From the NCBI GenBank assembly GCA_945902115.1, contig CAMDLY010000002.1, forward strand, positions 32,274 to 96,273: 64,000 nucleotides of DNA. Direction: 5' to 3'. Made by a program: the position numbers and the translations under genes. The notes beneath the pieces were generated by a model. The model was not told the DNA's origin, searched no databases, and saw only the letters and a list, made by a program, of their open reading frames with translations. Source of the DNA: Lishizhenia tianjinensis (lineage in GTDB: Bacteria; Bacteroidota; Bacteroidia; Flavobacteriales_D; Crocinitomicaceae). Below, piece after piece: positions 17,921 through 26,660 of the stretch (positions are counted from its first letter, which is position 1; each line of letters begins with the position of its first letter).

Positions 17921-19150
17921 TTATTCGACAACTATATTGAAAAAATAGTGCCGATCAAAAACTTCCACCTTAACTATGTAATAACCTTTGTGCAATAACC
18001 CAGGATTAAACTCCCTCTGGTCTATCAAACAATGAGTGAATAAATACCGCCCCATTTGATCGATGATTGACACATGAGCATTTATTTCATGATTAAACTT
18101 TAACGTTTCATTCGCACTAAAAATTGTCGGAAATAATTGAAGTTCTTGAAGTTTAAACTCCGACATACTTGCACTAGACTCTTCAATTCTTACCACACCA
18201 CTGTTGTAGGTTCCTGCCCATTTAATATATTGACTTTCATGCGAGATACACGTAATATAGTCCTCCGGCAAACTTGAATTTTGAGTATTGTAATTGAACC
18301 AATTATTGTCTTTTTTTATCACAATTCCTGCAACCTGCGTACCCATAAATAATCGATCATCAATGGGATTTACAGCAATACTAGTTAGTCCGTTTGTAGG
18401 GATTGGTGAATTTGAAGTATTCCAACGTTCCCAAGGGCCACCAATTCCTAAATCAGTTACCAATCCTGCCGCGGGTGTTGCGAACCATGGTTTACCAGCT
18501 GAGTCAATATCAATAGCCAAAGATGAATTGTCAGGAAGTCCAGATTCTACTATACTGTGTATGTTGTAGTTGAGCAGACTGTCAAAATAAATAAGTCCTC
18601 CATTGATGGTTCCAACGTATTTCTCATTTTGGAAGCCCGTAATTATGCAGGTAATATTATTTGTCATTAGTCCATTATTGGTCACATTCCAATTGTACCA
18701 ATTTGTACCATCATACATTGAAACACCTTCAGAGGTAGCTAACCAAATTTTTCCTGTTGAATCTATTTCTATACCACGAACAAGATTATCGTGCAAACCA
18801 GAATTAGATTCATTGAAATTTATCCATTCACTATGCTGTTTTTTGTACAAACCTGACTGCATAGTTCCAATCCATATGGTTGAGTCGTTTTCTACTTTCA
18901 GTGCACGAATATCATCGTCAATGAGTGGGCTATTGGTAGAAGTAAAAGTTTCCCAATTTTGCCCATCAAAGGAGCAAAGACCATCATCCGTTCCAAACCA
19001 TTTTGTTTGAGACTGAATAGCGATACACCTTACGGTATTAAAAGTAAGAGGTGAATTCTCTTCGCGATAATTGGTGATTACGGGTTGGGAGAAAGAAAAA
19101 AAGCCCTCGAATAAGAATAATATCGAGAGCTTTTTCATAAGAATATTCAT
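17921..19150 (-). CDS. Two-component-propeller-like secreted protein with T9SS type A sorting domain
   Basis: 409 aa (a second ATG four codons in, at 19138, is equally plausible and gives MKKLSILFLFEGFFSFS as the signal peptide). The body is a series of ~45-residue repeats of the regulator-propeller type: VRCIAIQSQTKWFGTDDGL, DIRALKVENDSTIWIGTMQSG, VRGIEIDSTGKIWLATSEGV, ITCIITGFQNEKYVGTINGG and ITCISHESQYIKWAGTYNSG, predicting a beta-propeller. The last ~75 residues (LQLFPTIFSANETL ... GYYIVKVEV) look like a T9SS type A sorting domain. It is therefore probably secreted or surface-attached. It begins at the base after the stop of the lysyl-oxidase-like gene, so the two are likely co-translated and may act together. 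Confidence 0.8.
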   Translation of the reverse strand: MNILMKKLSILFLFEGFFSFSQPVITNYREENSPLTFNTVRCIAIQSQTKWFGTDDGLCSFDGQNWETFTSTNSPLIDDDIRALKVENDSTIWIGTMQSGLYKKQHSEWINFNESNSGLHDNLVRGIEIDSTGKIWLATSEGVSMYDGTNWYNWNVTNNGLMTNNITCIITGFQNEKYVGTINGGLIYFDSLLNYNIHSIVESGLPDNSSLAIDIDSAGKPWFATPAAGLVTDLGIGGPWERWNTSNSPIPTNGLTSIAVNPIDDRLFMGTQVAGIVIKKDNNWFNYNTQNSSLPEDYITCISHESQYIKWAGTYNSGVVRIEESSASMSEFKLQELQLFPTIFSANETLKFNHEINAHVSIIDQMGRYLFTHCLIDQREFNPGLLHKGYYIVKVEVFDRHYFFNIVVE

Positions 19151-21481
19151 TTATTGTTTAATAACTCTTCTCAGAAATGAATGGCCTTTAAAGTCAACAG
19201 TTACTAAATAAGTTCCTTTTGCTGACTTATCTAAATTCATTGTGACTTCATTTTTACCCATTGCAGAAGTTAAGTTTTTCTCAACTAGTACTTTACCTTG
19301 GAGATCTGTTAATTTAATACTGAAATCTATAATTTCAGCACCATCGAAACTCAAGGAGAAAATACCCGTTGTAGGATTCGGCGATACCACAAACGAGTTA
19401 ATGAAAGAAACTAACTCAGGTACATTTACACAACTTTCTACCAGAACCCCCACGCTTACAGCATTACTTTCACATCCATTTACGACGTTTACAACACTAT
19501 AGTTAGCGCTGGAAGTAAGAATTGGCGTCGTGAATGAATTACCAGTTCCAACAAGTTGGTTGGATGCATCGTACCAGTTTAGTGTACCAGAACCAGTCGC
19601 ACTCAACTGAGCTGACTCTCCCTCGCAAATAGTAACACCTGTACTAGTTGGATCAGTCGCTGAATTCACCGTAATTGTTACGGGAACTTGAGGACTCGAA
19701 CACTGGCCATTTTGAGATAAAACTTCCCAATCATATAAATAATAATAGTAGGACGCACCAGCAGAGGCACCAATAATGGTTAGTTTTCCAGGCATGTCAT
19801 AAGGAAAAGTAGCGGAATTGTTATTTCTGTATACGCCGGTTACAGTCATTGCGGTAATTCCTAATCTCAAATTAGAATCTGCTGCAACAGGAAAATTTAG
19901 GTTTACTCTGCTCATTCCGGCAGGAACAGTAACTGTTGTAGCTTGTAAATCTTGTCCCTGATCATTTTGCAACTTAATTGTCAAGTTTCCGGCGGATTGA
20001 GCATAAACAAGGGCAGACTTTATTGTTAACGCTGCATGTGCATTAAATATATTATACTGTGCGGTCGCAGTATAACCACCACCACCTATACCGTTTGTAT
20101 GTGGCTCGGAAAAAACTGTATCATTGTAAGAATCCGTATTTTCAATAAAATAGGTAGTGTTTTGATTTAAAATAGGGGTGGTAAATGTTAGACCAGTATT
20201 GACTAGAGTACCCTGCTCATCAAACCATCTGACATCTCCAGTAGCCGATGCAGTTAAAGTAGCTAACTCACCTGAACAAATTGATTGATCAGTCACAACA
20301 GGCGTATTCGGAGTTACATTATTAACGACATAGGGCTCTGTAGTACCAGTGCCACAATAGTTAGTTACAGAACATGAATATGATCCGGGTTGCGTAACTG
20401 TGATACTTTGAGTTGTTTCACCCGTACTCCAAAGAAAACTAGTTCCTGCAGTTGCTGTTAATGTTATAGAATTTCCGGAGCATAGGTTATTAGATCCGTT
20501 GGCTGAAATAGTTGGTTGTGCTCCTGAGTTAGCAGGTTGTTGCATTGTTAAGGTAACTGGAACAGCAGTGTAATTATTATCTTCTCTTTCCTCTTGAAAA
20601 TAATCATTGGCATCCACTTCCATCACTATGTAATAGTTTCCATTACATGTATTTGGCGGGACATTTATCCACATGCCATCTAGGTGTTTACCGTAAACAT
20701 CTGTCCAGCCAGATGAGATACCCTGCTCAACAACTGAACATCCGTAATTCCCTCCACCCAAATTCCAATTGGGGAAATTCGCATTCAACATAAGATTCCC
20801 TTGATTATATACCGTATTTTCATCTCGACAATGACCATAATATGTACTGGTAGAAGACGTACCGCACTGACCATAATCCATCAAACAAAAGCCAATTTTA
20901 GCCCCGTCACCAATAATTGGCCAATTCAAAGGATTAGGATCACTTGTTTGAATTCTTAAGGTCATAACCGCCCAATCATCCACATGATTATGGCCATGCG
21001 CTGAGTGATATGTCATACTTCCTCTCCAAGTATCTACATATGACATGGTATTACCATTTTTATTATAGACCCTTTGAATGAGCATTTGTTTTGGATTTGG
21101 ATTGCCATTCGGACAAGTAAAAGTTCCCGTGGTAGCTACATTGTAAATAGTGTCATTACCACAAATGAAAGCTCTTTTCCCAGTGGCGTCTTGCCCTCTA
21201 ACTGTAAACGAACCATGACCAATATTAGGTGTAGATCCTGTAACTCGCAGTCGTCCGTTATCTGGTCCTTGACCGTTGTAATTTGTACCTGCCCCTGTTT
21301 GAGGATATTCCGTCCAACCGCCATTAGATATTCCTTTCCACGAAGCGGTAATATCAGGTAGGAGTAAACAGTTTTGAGTTCCGTCCGCACAAACACAAGA
21401 TGTTGCATTGGTTGTTGTGCATTGAGCAATGAACTGATTGTACATTGAACAAATCGAAAAAAGGAGTATTAATTTTTTCAT
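19151..21481 (-). CDS. Secreted lysyl oxidase homologue with Ig-like repeats and T9SS type A sorting domain
   Basis: I use the ATG at 21481 (776 aa, MKKLILLFSICSMYNQFIAQ signal peptide) rather than the longer frame. Residues ~130-310 match the lysyl oxidase family: copper motif HSAHGHNH at 159-166 (ligands equivalent to His162, 164, 166), GAKIGFCLMD with Lys195, and GWTDVYGKHLDGMWINV with Tyr263. Lys195 and Tyr263 correspond to the pair that forms lysine tyrosylquinone in animal LOX. An EREDNNYTAVPV segment matches the family's end. Then follow Ig-like/PKD-like repeats (LCSGNSITLTATAG, ICSGELATLTASATG, ICEGESAQLSATGSG) and a sorting domain starting VVSPNPTTGIFSLSF. Predicted role: copper-dependent amine oxidation outside the cell; substrate unknown. 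Confidence 0.85.
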   Translation of the reverse strand: MKKLILLFSICSMYNQFIAQCTTTNATSCVCADGTQNCLLLPDITASWKGISNGGWTEYPQTGAGTNYNGQGPDNGRLRVTGSTPNIGHGSFTVRGQDATGKRAFICGNDTIYNVATTGTFTCPNGNPNPKQMLIQRVYNKNGNTMSYVDTWRGSMTYHSAHGHNHVDDWAVMTLRIQTSDPNPLNWPIIGDGAKIGFCLMDYGQCGTSSTSTYYGHCRDENTVYNQGNLMLNANFPNWNLGGGNYGCSVVEQGISSGWTDVYGKHLDGMWINVPPNTCNGNYYIVMEVDANDYFQEEREDNNYTAVPVTLTMQQPANSGAQPTISANGSNNLCSGNSITLTATAGTSFLWSTGETTQSITVTQPGSYSCSVTNYCGTGTTEPYVVNNVTPNTPVVTDQSICSGELATLTASATGDVRWFDEQGTLVNTGLTFTTPILNQNTTYFIENTDSYNDTVFSEPHTNGIGGGGYTATAQYNIFNAHAALTIKSALVYAQSAGNLTIKLQNDQGQDLQATTVTVPAGMSRVNLNFPVAADSNLRLGITAMTVTGVYRNNNSATFPYDMPGKLTIIGASAGASYYYYLYDWEVLSQNGQCSSPQVPVTITVNSATDPTSTGVTICEGESAQLSATGSGTLNWYDASNQLVGTGNSFTTPILTSSANYSVVNVVNGCESNAVSVGVLVESCVNVPELVSFINSFVVSPNPTTGIFSLSFDGAEIIDFSIKLTDLQGKVLVEKNLTSAMGKNEVTMNLDKSAKGTYLVTVDFKGHSFLRRVIKQ

Positions 21482-21557
21482 AATTCTATAGTTTAGTAAC
21501 TGCAAGTTAATTATTTTTTTTTAATTGTGATCGAAAATAAATTAAGCATAACCTAAG

Positions 21558-21590
21558 TTGTTCGATGAAAATATTTAATTTGTAAATTTG
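21558..21590 (+). promoter_or_regulatory. Putative Bacteroidota promoter of the DUF983 gene
   Basis: A TTG at 21558-21560 and TAAATTTG at 21583-21590 are separated by 22 bases, close to the -33/-7 spacing of Bacteroidota promoters. The -7 box ends 13 bases before the proposed TTG start of the downstream gene. Confidence 0.45.
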
Positions 21591-21603
21591 TAAAAAAATC
21601 AAT

Positions 21604-22002
21604 TTGACGAAAGGATCAAAATTGTACAGTATAATTACGTTTAAATGTCCGCATTGCCATGAAGGTAAATTCTTTGTTGACCAACCATACAATTTATCTA
21701 GATCAGGAGAGACATTAGAAGAGTGTCCGTTATGCCGCCAAAACTATTCGCCAGAACCAGGATTTTATTTTGGTGCAATGTATGTATCTTATGCTCTTGG
21801 TGTGGCCTTATTCGTAAGCATATGGGCTTCATGTAATTGGTTTTTCGATGATGTCAGTGTCTGGTTGCAGATAGGATTGGTAGTTGGAGCAAGTATTTTC
21901 TTAGGCCCACTATTTAATGCTACGTCTAAAATAATTTGGGCTAATTTTTTTATCCATTTCGATAAAAATGCAAAAGACGGAGGAAAAGAAGTAACTCATT
22001 AG
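21604..22002 (+). CDS. DUF983 family zinc-ribbon membrane protein
   Basis: 132 aa from a TTG at 21604, with no ATG until deep in the first membrane helix. The N-terminus has two CxxC knuckles, CPHCHEGKFF and CPLCRQNYSPEPGFYFGAMYVSY, the hallmark of DUF983. Two hydrophobic helices follow (~57-77 and ~85-105). The family is widespread in Bacteroidota and Alphaproteobacteria; its function is not established. It is divergent from the lysyl-oxidase-like gene. The well-placed promoter just upstream supports the TTG start. Confidence 0.85.
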   Translation: MTKGSKLYSIITFKCPHCHEGKFFVDQPYNLSRSGETLEECPLCRQNYSPEPGFYFGAMYVSYALGVALFVSIWASCNWFFDDVSVWLQIGLVVGASIFLGPLFNATSKIIWANFFIHFDKNAKDGGKEVTH

Positions 22003-22256
22003 TGAGCATTTAGGGTATCTACGAAAAGAGAGATTGCCAAAAGAAATGAGCCATGCCTTGGCAGTGTTGTGTTCAAAAAAAGAGAATCAAATTAAAGCGA
22101 CACCAATAAAACCTTCTGTGTTATGGAGGTTTCCGAGTAATAAATGAAAATATGGATGGACAAATACAAATGTTGTAGATAATACAATTTAGCCCGTTAC
22201 CAAAATCGAAAGAAATCAAATTCAATTTAATATTCAGCTTTTGTTATTTTTGCCAA
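22003..22256 (+). other. Intergenic stretch with a possible 33-codon ORF and a -7-like box
   Basis: The 254-bp gap contains an open frame 22046-22147 (ATG to TGA, 33 codons, containing SHALAVLCSKKENQ). The frame stays open upstream of the ATG back into the DUF983 gene. I recognise no family and cannot tell a small gene from chance. At 22245-22252 TATTTTTG matches the -7 consensus and ends only four bases before the ATG of the sulfotransferase gene, implying a nearly leaderless transcript. No terminator is visible after the DUF983 gene. Confidence 0.3.
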
Positions 22257-22820
22257 ATGAAAACCTCTGAAATCATAACGGTAGTTACAGGATTACCAAG
22301 GTCAGGCACTTCTTTAATGATGCAGATTTTAAATAAATCCAACTTGGAAATATTATCTGACGGAGTGCGAGAGAGAGATATTAATAATCCAGAAGGATAC
22401 TTCGAACTAGAGGCCGTTAAAGGAATAGTTAAGGACAATGCCTTTCTGAATATGGCAGTTGGAAAAGTGGTGAAAATTGTTGTTCCACTCCCCGTATTTT
22501 TAGATAAATCACATTCCTACAGAGTTGTTTTTTTGCGCCGGGATATTGAAGAAATACTTCGCTCTCAGGAGAAAATGCTAAATAAAGATCAAACCTCTGA
22601 GCGTGAAAAATTTAGAACCATTTATGAAATGCATTTAAAAAAAACATATTCCTTTTTTGACCTTCACAAGATTCCGTATATTAATATTAGTTACAAGGAG
22701 TTGATTTCAGATAGAGAAAATGAGTTAAAAAAAATTGTAGATTTCTTAACGATAAGTACCCCATTGGAAGAACTAATGACCGCTATAAATAGTGATTTAT
22801 ATAGAAATAAAGTTAATTAA
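22257..22820 (+). CDS. Small sulfotransferase-like protein
   Basis: 187 aa. Residues 11-20 (TGLPRSGTSL) match the PAPS 5'-phosphosulfate-binding loop of sulfotransferases. YRVVFLRRDIEEILRSQ near residue 90 matches the 3'-phosphate-binding strand-helix with its conserved Arg and Ser. It is shorter than typical sulfotransferases (~250-300 aa) but has both cofactor motifs and no signal peptide. The acceptor is unknown. Its stop TAA overlaps the ATG of the downstream micro-ORF by one base, so it is translationally coupled to the micro-protein and phosphatase-TPR genes. The segments AVGKVVKIVVPLPV and YRVVFLRRDIEEILRSQ can be aligned with the C-terminal domain of the phosphatase-TPR protein at 26641-29199, suggesting common origin. 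Confidence 0.78.
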   Translation: MKTSEIITVVTGLPRSGTSLMMQILNKSNLEILSDGVRERDINNPEGYFELEAVKGIVKDNAFLNMAVGKVVKIVVPLPVFLDKSHSYRVVFLRRDIEEILRSQEKMLNKDQTSEREKFRTIYEMHLKKTYSFFDLHKIPYINISYKELISDRENELKKIVDFLTISTPLEELMTAINSDLYRNKVN

Positions 22821-22990
22821 TGATGGCTGATCAAAAAATAACTTTTAGCAATCAAAAAGGTGAGGAATATAATGTTCCTCCAGGTGGTTCGCTAGGATTA
22901 CTTGCTCTCGGTTCCGTGGGTGTTAGGGCTTGGAAGAAAGCAAAAAAAGAATGGGAAGACAATCAAAAAAGTGAAATCAAAAAAAAATAA
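22820..22990 (+). CDS. Micro-protein 1 (56 aa) with GSLGLLALG core
   Basis: 56 aa, starting at ATG 22820 (a second ATG is the next codon). The ATG overlaps the sulfotransferase stop by one base. The centre reads PPGGSLGLLALGSVGVRAWKK, a short Gly/Leu-rich hydrophobic segment followed by a strongly basic/acidic tail ending in KKK. A second copy lies at 26517-26660 with GSLGLLALGHIGLRKWRE in the same place relative to the next gene. The match between two independent loci with different flanks is my main reason for calling this a real gene. It overlaps the phosphatase-TPR gene by 20 nt. It could be a membrane-touching or docking partner of that enzyme; this is inference. No known family recognised. 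Confidence 0.72.
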   Translation: MMADQKITFSNQKGEEYNVPPGGSLGLLALGSVGVRAWKKAKKEWEDNQKSEIKKK

Positions 22991-25358
22991 AGTTCTCTTA
23001 GTTGGTTGGGATTCTGCCGACTGGAAAATAATCGATAAGTTGATGGCAAACGGACTTATGCCAGCAATTAAGAGCATCGTTGATAATGGTGTGAGAGGTA
23101 AGTTAGCAACAATAGACCCCCCTCTATCACCAATGCTATGGACATCCATGGCAACAGGTGTTAGGCCATTTGATCACGGAATTTTGGGTTTCGTTGAACC
23201 TGACGGCAAAGGAGGGGTCCGGCCTGTTTCGTCATATTCTAGAAAAGTTAAAGCCATCTGGAATATGCTTTCTATCGAAGGATATAAATCTAATGTAGTT
23301 GGTTGGTGGCCAAGCAATCCTGTAGAAAGTATTAACGGATGCATGGTGTCTAACCTATTTCATCAAGAAAAGGTTGGTAAAGATATTGTTGAAATCGATA
23401 AATGGAAAGTTCCTGATGGATCTGTTTATCCCGAAAGAATTATTGAAAAACTAAAAGATCTACGAGTGCATCCTCATGAGATTACAGGGAATTTAATAAT
23501 GCCATTTGTTCCACAAGCAGTAGCTCTGGATAAAAAACAAGACAAGCGATTGAATGTCATCGCAAAGCTTCTTGCGCATGCCACAACCGTTCATGCCACA
23601 GCAACAGAATTGATGATTACAGAACCGTGGGATTTTACTGCCGTTTATCACGATGCCATGGATCATTTCAGTCACGCTTTCATGAAATACCACCCGCCAC
23701 AAATGAAGGGTATGGCGGACGAAGCCTATGAGTTATTCAAGGATGTAGTTATCGGTGCATATGTTTATCACGATATGATGTTGGAGAGGTTGTTGAAACT
23801 CGTAGATGATGACACCACAGTGATGGTGATTTCAGACCATGGATTCCATTCAGATCACCTTCGCCCAACCCACGTCCCACAAGTACCTTCAGGACCCGCA
23901 ATTGAACACGCTCCATATGGTATAATTGCTATCAAGGGTCCGGGAATTAAAAAAGGTGAAAGTATATATGGATCGAGTATATTGGATATCACGCCAACAC
24001 TACTCTCGCTATTCGATCTACCAATCGGAAGAGACATGGTGGGAAAACCATTGGTGGATATTTATGAAAAAGAAAAAGAAATTAAATATATTGACTCTTG
24101 GGAAAGTATCGAAGAATCGGGGGGTAAAATAGTTATTCCCAAAGAACACGATACTGATTTAAACGATACTGCTCTCCAACAATTAATTGATTTGGGATAT
24201 ATCGAAGATTTAAATTCGCCACATCAAGAGGCTGAGGATTATTTAAAAGGGATTATAAATGAAAATAATTTCTATCTCGCTAAATCATATGCAACAGCTG
24301 CAAAATATGAGGAGGCATTAGAGATTTTATTGGAAATTGAAAATAAAGCGAAACCAGATTTCAGAATTTTAATCGAAATAATAAATTGTGCTGTAAAGAC
24401 GAAACGATTCAAACTGGCAGAAGAATATTTAAATTTTGTTAGGAAGAATAAACTCATCAATAACGCCTACATTGATGTTCTTGAGTCTAAGGTTCAGTTA
24501 GGTTTAAATAATCCAAAAATAGCCCATAAATTGTTAAAGAGTGCCTTAAATGAAAATCCAGATGCCCTAGAGATATTGCTTGATATGGGGAGACTTCTGA
24601 ACACTATGATGGATAGTGAAGGCGCAATTCAAAGTTTTGAGCTCATCATAAAAAAAGATCCCGATAATCCATATGCGTATCATGGAATAGGAATGGCCTG
24701 TCTTCAAAAAGGTCAATATGAAGATGCGATTTCTTATTTTTTGGATGCCATTGATCGCTTGTATCATTATCCTTTAGCTCACTTCCACTTGGGAGAGGCT
24801 TTCGCATTGATGAAAATGTACGAACCTGCAATTAAATCGTTTGAAGTAGTTGAGACAATGACTCAAAATATTCCAAAAGTTTATCGTTGGTTGTTCGACC
24901 TGTATGAAATTATTGAAAACCAAGAAAAAACAGATCGATATAGAAAATTGGTCAATTATATCAGTAGAGGACAGCGAAAAATTATTACCGGATTAGCAAC
25001 TGAAAAGCTTGAATTTTATATTAAAAACCTTCGAGAAAAAGCTATAACTGTTGTAGGTTTTGATAAGCACCTTTATGATTTTTCCATCGACTTATCTCGT
25101 GAAAATTGGCTAGATGAACTCGATGCTGAATATGCTTTTGTTCCGTTAAACTATTTACCAAGCCTTAATGGTTTCCATTCTTATCAAATTTACTTTGTAG
25201 AAAGTAAAAAAGAAGACGCCATGAAGTATGTGCATAAAATCAATAGATTAAAAGACGCAACAATTGATTTAGGCCTCTTGAATGAGCTAGAAAATCAAGT
25301 CATTGTAGCAAATTCATGGATTAGTCAACAACCCAATATTGATTTAATTCGATGTTAA
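22971..25358 (+). CDS. Alkaline-phosphatase-superfamily phosphodiesterase with TPRs and degenerate sulfotransferase-like tail (copy 1)
   Basis: 795 aa from a GTG at 22971. The frame opens further upstream, but GTG gives MKSKKNKVLLVGWD, matching MTKKKNKILVIGWD of the paralogue, with an identical 20-nt overlap with the micro-ORF. Residues ~8-400 are the type I phosphodiesterase/nucleotide pyrophosphatase fold: metal Asp14 in GWDSADW, probable nucleophile Ser53 in PPLSPMLWTS, metal ligands in YHDAMDHFSH, ISDHGFHSDH and EHAPYG, then LDITPTLLSLF. TPR units fill ~425-670. The last ~120 residues (from ITGL near 673, with IYFVESKKEDAM) look like a shortened, degenerate sulfotransferase domain. No signal peptide is seen, so it is probably cytoplasmic. 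Substrate unknown. Confidence 0.82.
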   Translation: MKSKKNKVLLVGWDSADWKIIDKLMANGLMPAIKSIVDNGVRGKLATIDPPLSPMLWTSMATGVRPFDHGILGFVEPDGKGGVRPVSSYSRKVKAIWNMLSIEGYKSNVVGWWPSNPVESINGCMVSNLFHQEKVGKDIVEIDKWKVPDGSVYPERIIEKLKDLRVHPHEITGNLIMPFVPQAVALDKKQDKRLNVIAKLLAHATTVHATATELMITEPWDFTAVYHDAMDHFSHAFMKYHPPQMKGMADEAYELFKDVVIGAYVYHDMMLERLLKLVDDDTTVMVISDHGFHSDHLRPTHVPQVPSGPAIEHAPYGIIAIKGPGIKKGESIYGSSILDITPTLLSLFDLPIGRDMVGKPLVDIYEKEKEIKYIDSWESIEESGGKIVIPKEHDTDLNDTALQQLIDLGYIEDLNSPHQEAEDYLKGIINENNFYLAKSYATAAKYEEALEILLEIENKAKPDFRILIEIINCAVKTKRFKLAEEYLNFVRKNKLINNAYIDVLESKVQLGLNNPKIAHKLLKSALNENPDALEILLDMGRLLNTMMDSEGAIQSFELIIKKDPDNPYAYHGIGMACLQKGQYEDAISYFLDAIDRLYHYPLAHFHLGEAFALMKMYEPAIKSFEVVETMTQNIPKVYRWLFDLYEIIENQEKTDRYRKLVNYISRGQRKIITGLATEKLEFYIKNLREKAITVVGFDKHLYDFSIDLSRENWLDELDAEYAFVPLNYLPSLNGFHSYQIYFVESKKEDAMKYVHKINRLKDATIDLGLLNELENQVIVANSWISQQPNIDLIRC

Positions 25359-25391
25359 TTTTTTTTAATAGACTATTCACACAATATTTAT

Positions 25392-25399
25392 TAATTTTG
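25392..25399 (+). promoter_or_regulatory. Putative -7 element (TAATTTTG)
   Basis: TAATTTTG fits TAnnTTTG and lies 23 bases before the ATG of the secreted protein gene, so that gene probably has its own promoter as well as any read-through. No clear -33 TTG. Confidence 0.4.
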
Positions 25400-25422
25400 T
25401 CCTAAACATTAAATTTTTATAA

Positions 25423-26265
25423 ATGAAAAAAACTCTACACAATCGAATTTCTAAGTATACTGCTGTTGCGGGAGCTGTAGTAACAGCGGCTGGTGCTCAA
25501 GCGCAAGTTGTCTACACTGATGTTAATCCTGATTATTCTCATGATGCAACTCAGAATAATGGTTTTTCTGTCTATCCATTGGATTTAAACAATGACCAAA
25601 CAGTTGACTTTGTAATTGCTTCCAAAGATTCGCTATATGCTGCTGGTAATAAGTTGAGATATACATTAGCTGCCCCATATGGTGCAGGTAACGCAGTTGC
25701 TGGAGAGAATCCAGGTGGATATGATTATGCATTAGCATTAGATATCAACTCAATGGTTGATTCAACATTAAACTGGATTGAGGCAACAAACACTATGGCT
25801 TACAATGTTGATAGTGCCAATCCATACAATGAAAATTGGAACGGTGTAACTGATAAGTATTTAGGGTTGAAATTTGTTGTCGGTGGAAATACACATTATG
25901 GTTGGGCTCGTTTGGACTCTTACGCTATTGGAGATTCTATTGTTGTTAAAGATTATGCGTTTGATGCAACGCCTAATACAGGAATTATGACAGGAGATAT
26001 GGGTTCAGTATCTTTAACTGAAACTCAAGTTGAAAACCTTGTTAAATTTATTAATCAATCAAATAATTCAGTACAAGTTGTATTAAACGGAAACCTAACA
26101 AATGGAGTTGTTTCTGTAGTTTCTTCAACTGGTCAAGTAGTTTCAGCTGAAGACATCACTGATAAAACTTTTTCAGTAGACATGAATAACCTTTCATCAG
26201 GAGTTTATATGGTGAATGTTTCTTTCAGCGAAGGTTCTACAACTAAGAAAATCATCGTTCATTAA
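25423..26265 (+). CDS. Secreted HYGW-core protein with T9SS type A sorting domain (copy 1)
   Basis: 280 aa. The signal peptide ends near residue 28 (AAGAQAQ). The mature protein starts VVYTDVNPD and has a calcium-loop-like DLNNDQTVDF at about 50-60, then a central KYLGLKFVVGGNTHYGWARL followed by IVVKDYAFDATPN and GIMTGD. The last ~70 residues fit a type A sorting domain (VVSVVSSTGQVV, LSSGVYMVNVSF, TKKIIVH). The same order recurs in the proteins at 29238 and 30155, so it is a three-member local family. From memory, HYGW.RL cores also occur in PEP-CTERM-anchored proteins of other phyla. Likely surface-exposed or secreted; no enzymatic motif is seen. It follows the phosphatase-TPR gene and has its own terminator. 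Confidence 0.78.
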   Translation: MKKTLHNRISKYTAVAGAVVTAAGAQAQVVYTDVNPDYSHDATQNNGFSVYPLDLNNDQTVDFVIASKDSLYAAGNKLRYTLAAPYGAGNAVAGENPGGYDYALALDINSMVDSTLNWIEATNTMAYNVDSANPYNENWNGVTDKYLGLKFVVGGNTHYGWARLDSYAIGDSIVVKDYAFDATPNTGIMTGDMGSVSLTETQVENLVKFINQSNNSVQVVLNGNLTNGVVSVVSSTGQVVSAEDITDKTFSVDMNNLSSGVYMVNVSFSEGSTTKKIIVH

Positions 26266-26291
26266 TAAAAACGAAATTTCTACTAAAAATT

Positions 26292-26314
26292 AAAGCCGGC
26301 TCAATGTCGGCTTT
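26292..26314 (+). terminator. Rho-independent terminator
   Basis: AAAGCCGGC (26292-26300) pairs with GTCGGCTTT (26306-26314), including one G-T wobble, around a 5-base loop and followed by a T-rich run. It ends the first unit after the secreted protein gene. Confidence 0.8.
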
Positions 26315-26516
26315 TTTATTTTTAAGGTTTTATTATTTTTGCTTAAGGCTTGTTAATGAATAATTTCGGTTTTTATTGGTACAACTCACACCTTGTAATC
26401 ATATATCTGACAATTAATTGTTCAAACGGATTTAACATAACAATGTAGGGAATAGATTTGGCACACAAGGCATTAATTAAAAGAATAGAACTAGATAAAT
26501 AAAAATACTTCTTATC

Positions 26517-26660
26517 ATGTCAAAAGAATATAAAATAACGGAACAAGGATCACTTGGCCTTTTGGCTCTCGGGCATATTGGCCTGAGAAAATGGAGAGAA
26601 GTGGTAGCAGAAGAAAAGAAAAAGCGCCAAGAAAAGAAAAATGACAAAAAAGAAAAATAA
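26517..26660 (+). CDS. Micro-protein 2 (47 aa) with GSLGLLALG core
   Basis: 47 aa: a short start (MSKEYKITEQ), the core GSLGLLALGHIGLRKWRE, and a long Lys/Glu tail ending KKEK. It shares the core sequence and charge layout with the micro-protein at 22820 but lacks the ~12 extra residues before the core. Its last 20 nt overlap the start of the next phosphatase-TPR gene, in the same relative frame as in the first unit. A TAGATTTG box at 26453-26460, 56 bases upstream of the ATG, could be the unit's -7 element. Upstream lies a 251-bp gap containing the preceding terminator. Function unknown. Confidence 0.72.
   Translation: MSKEYKITEQGSLGLLALGHIGLRKWREVVAEEKKKRQEKKNDKKEK

Noticed and set aside
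21136..21429. 97-aa ORF in another frame of the lysyl-oxidase gene
   Set aside because: Fully contained in a gene with clear domain motifs and has no features of its own.
22046..22147. 33-codon ORF upstream of the sulfotransferase gene
   Set aside because: Plausible composition but no recognisable relatives, no second copy and no clear ribosome-binding context; kept only as a note in the intergenic entry.
22971..22990. Programmed frameshift fusing the micro-protein to the phosphatase in the A-rich overlap
   Set aside because: Both overlaps are poly-A rich and would need the same +1 (or -2) shift, but the phosphatase genes have good start codons there and simple translational coupling explains the geometry. 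No stimulatory structure is visible.
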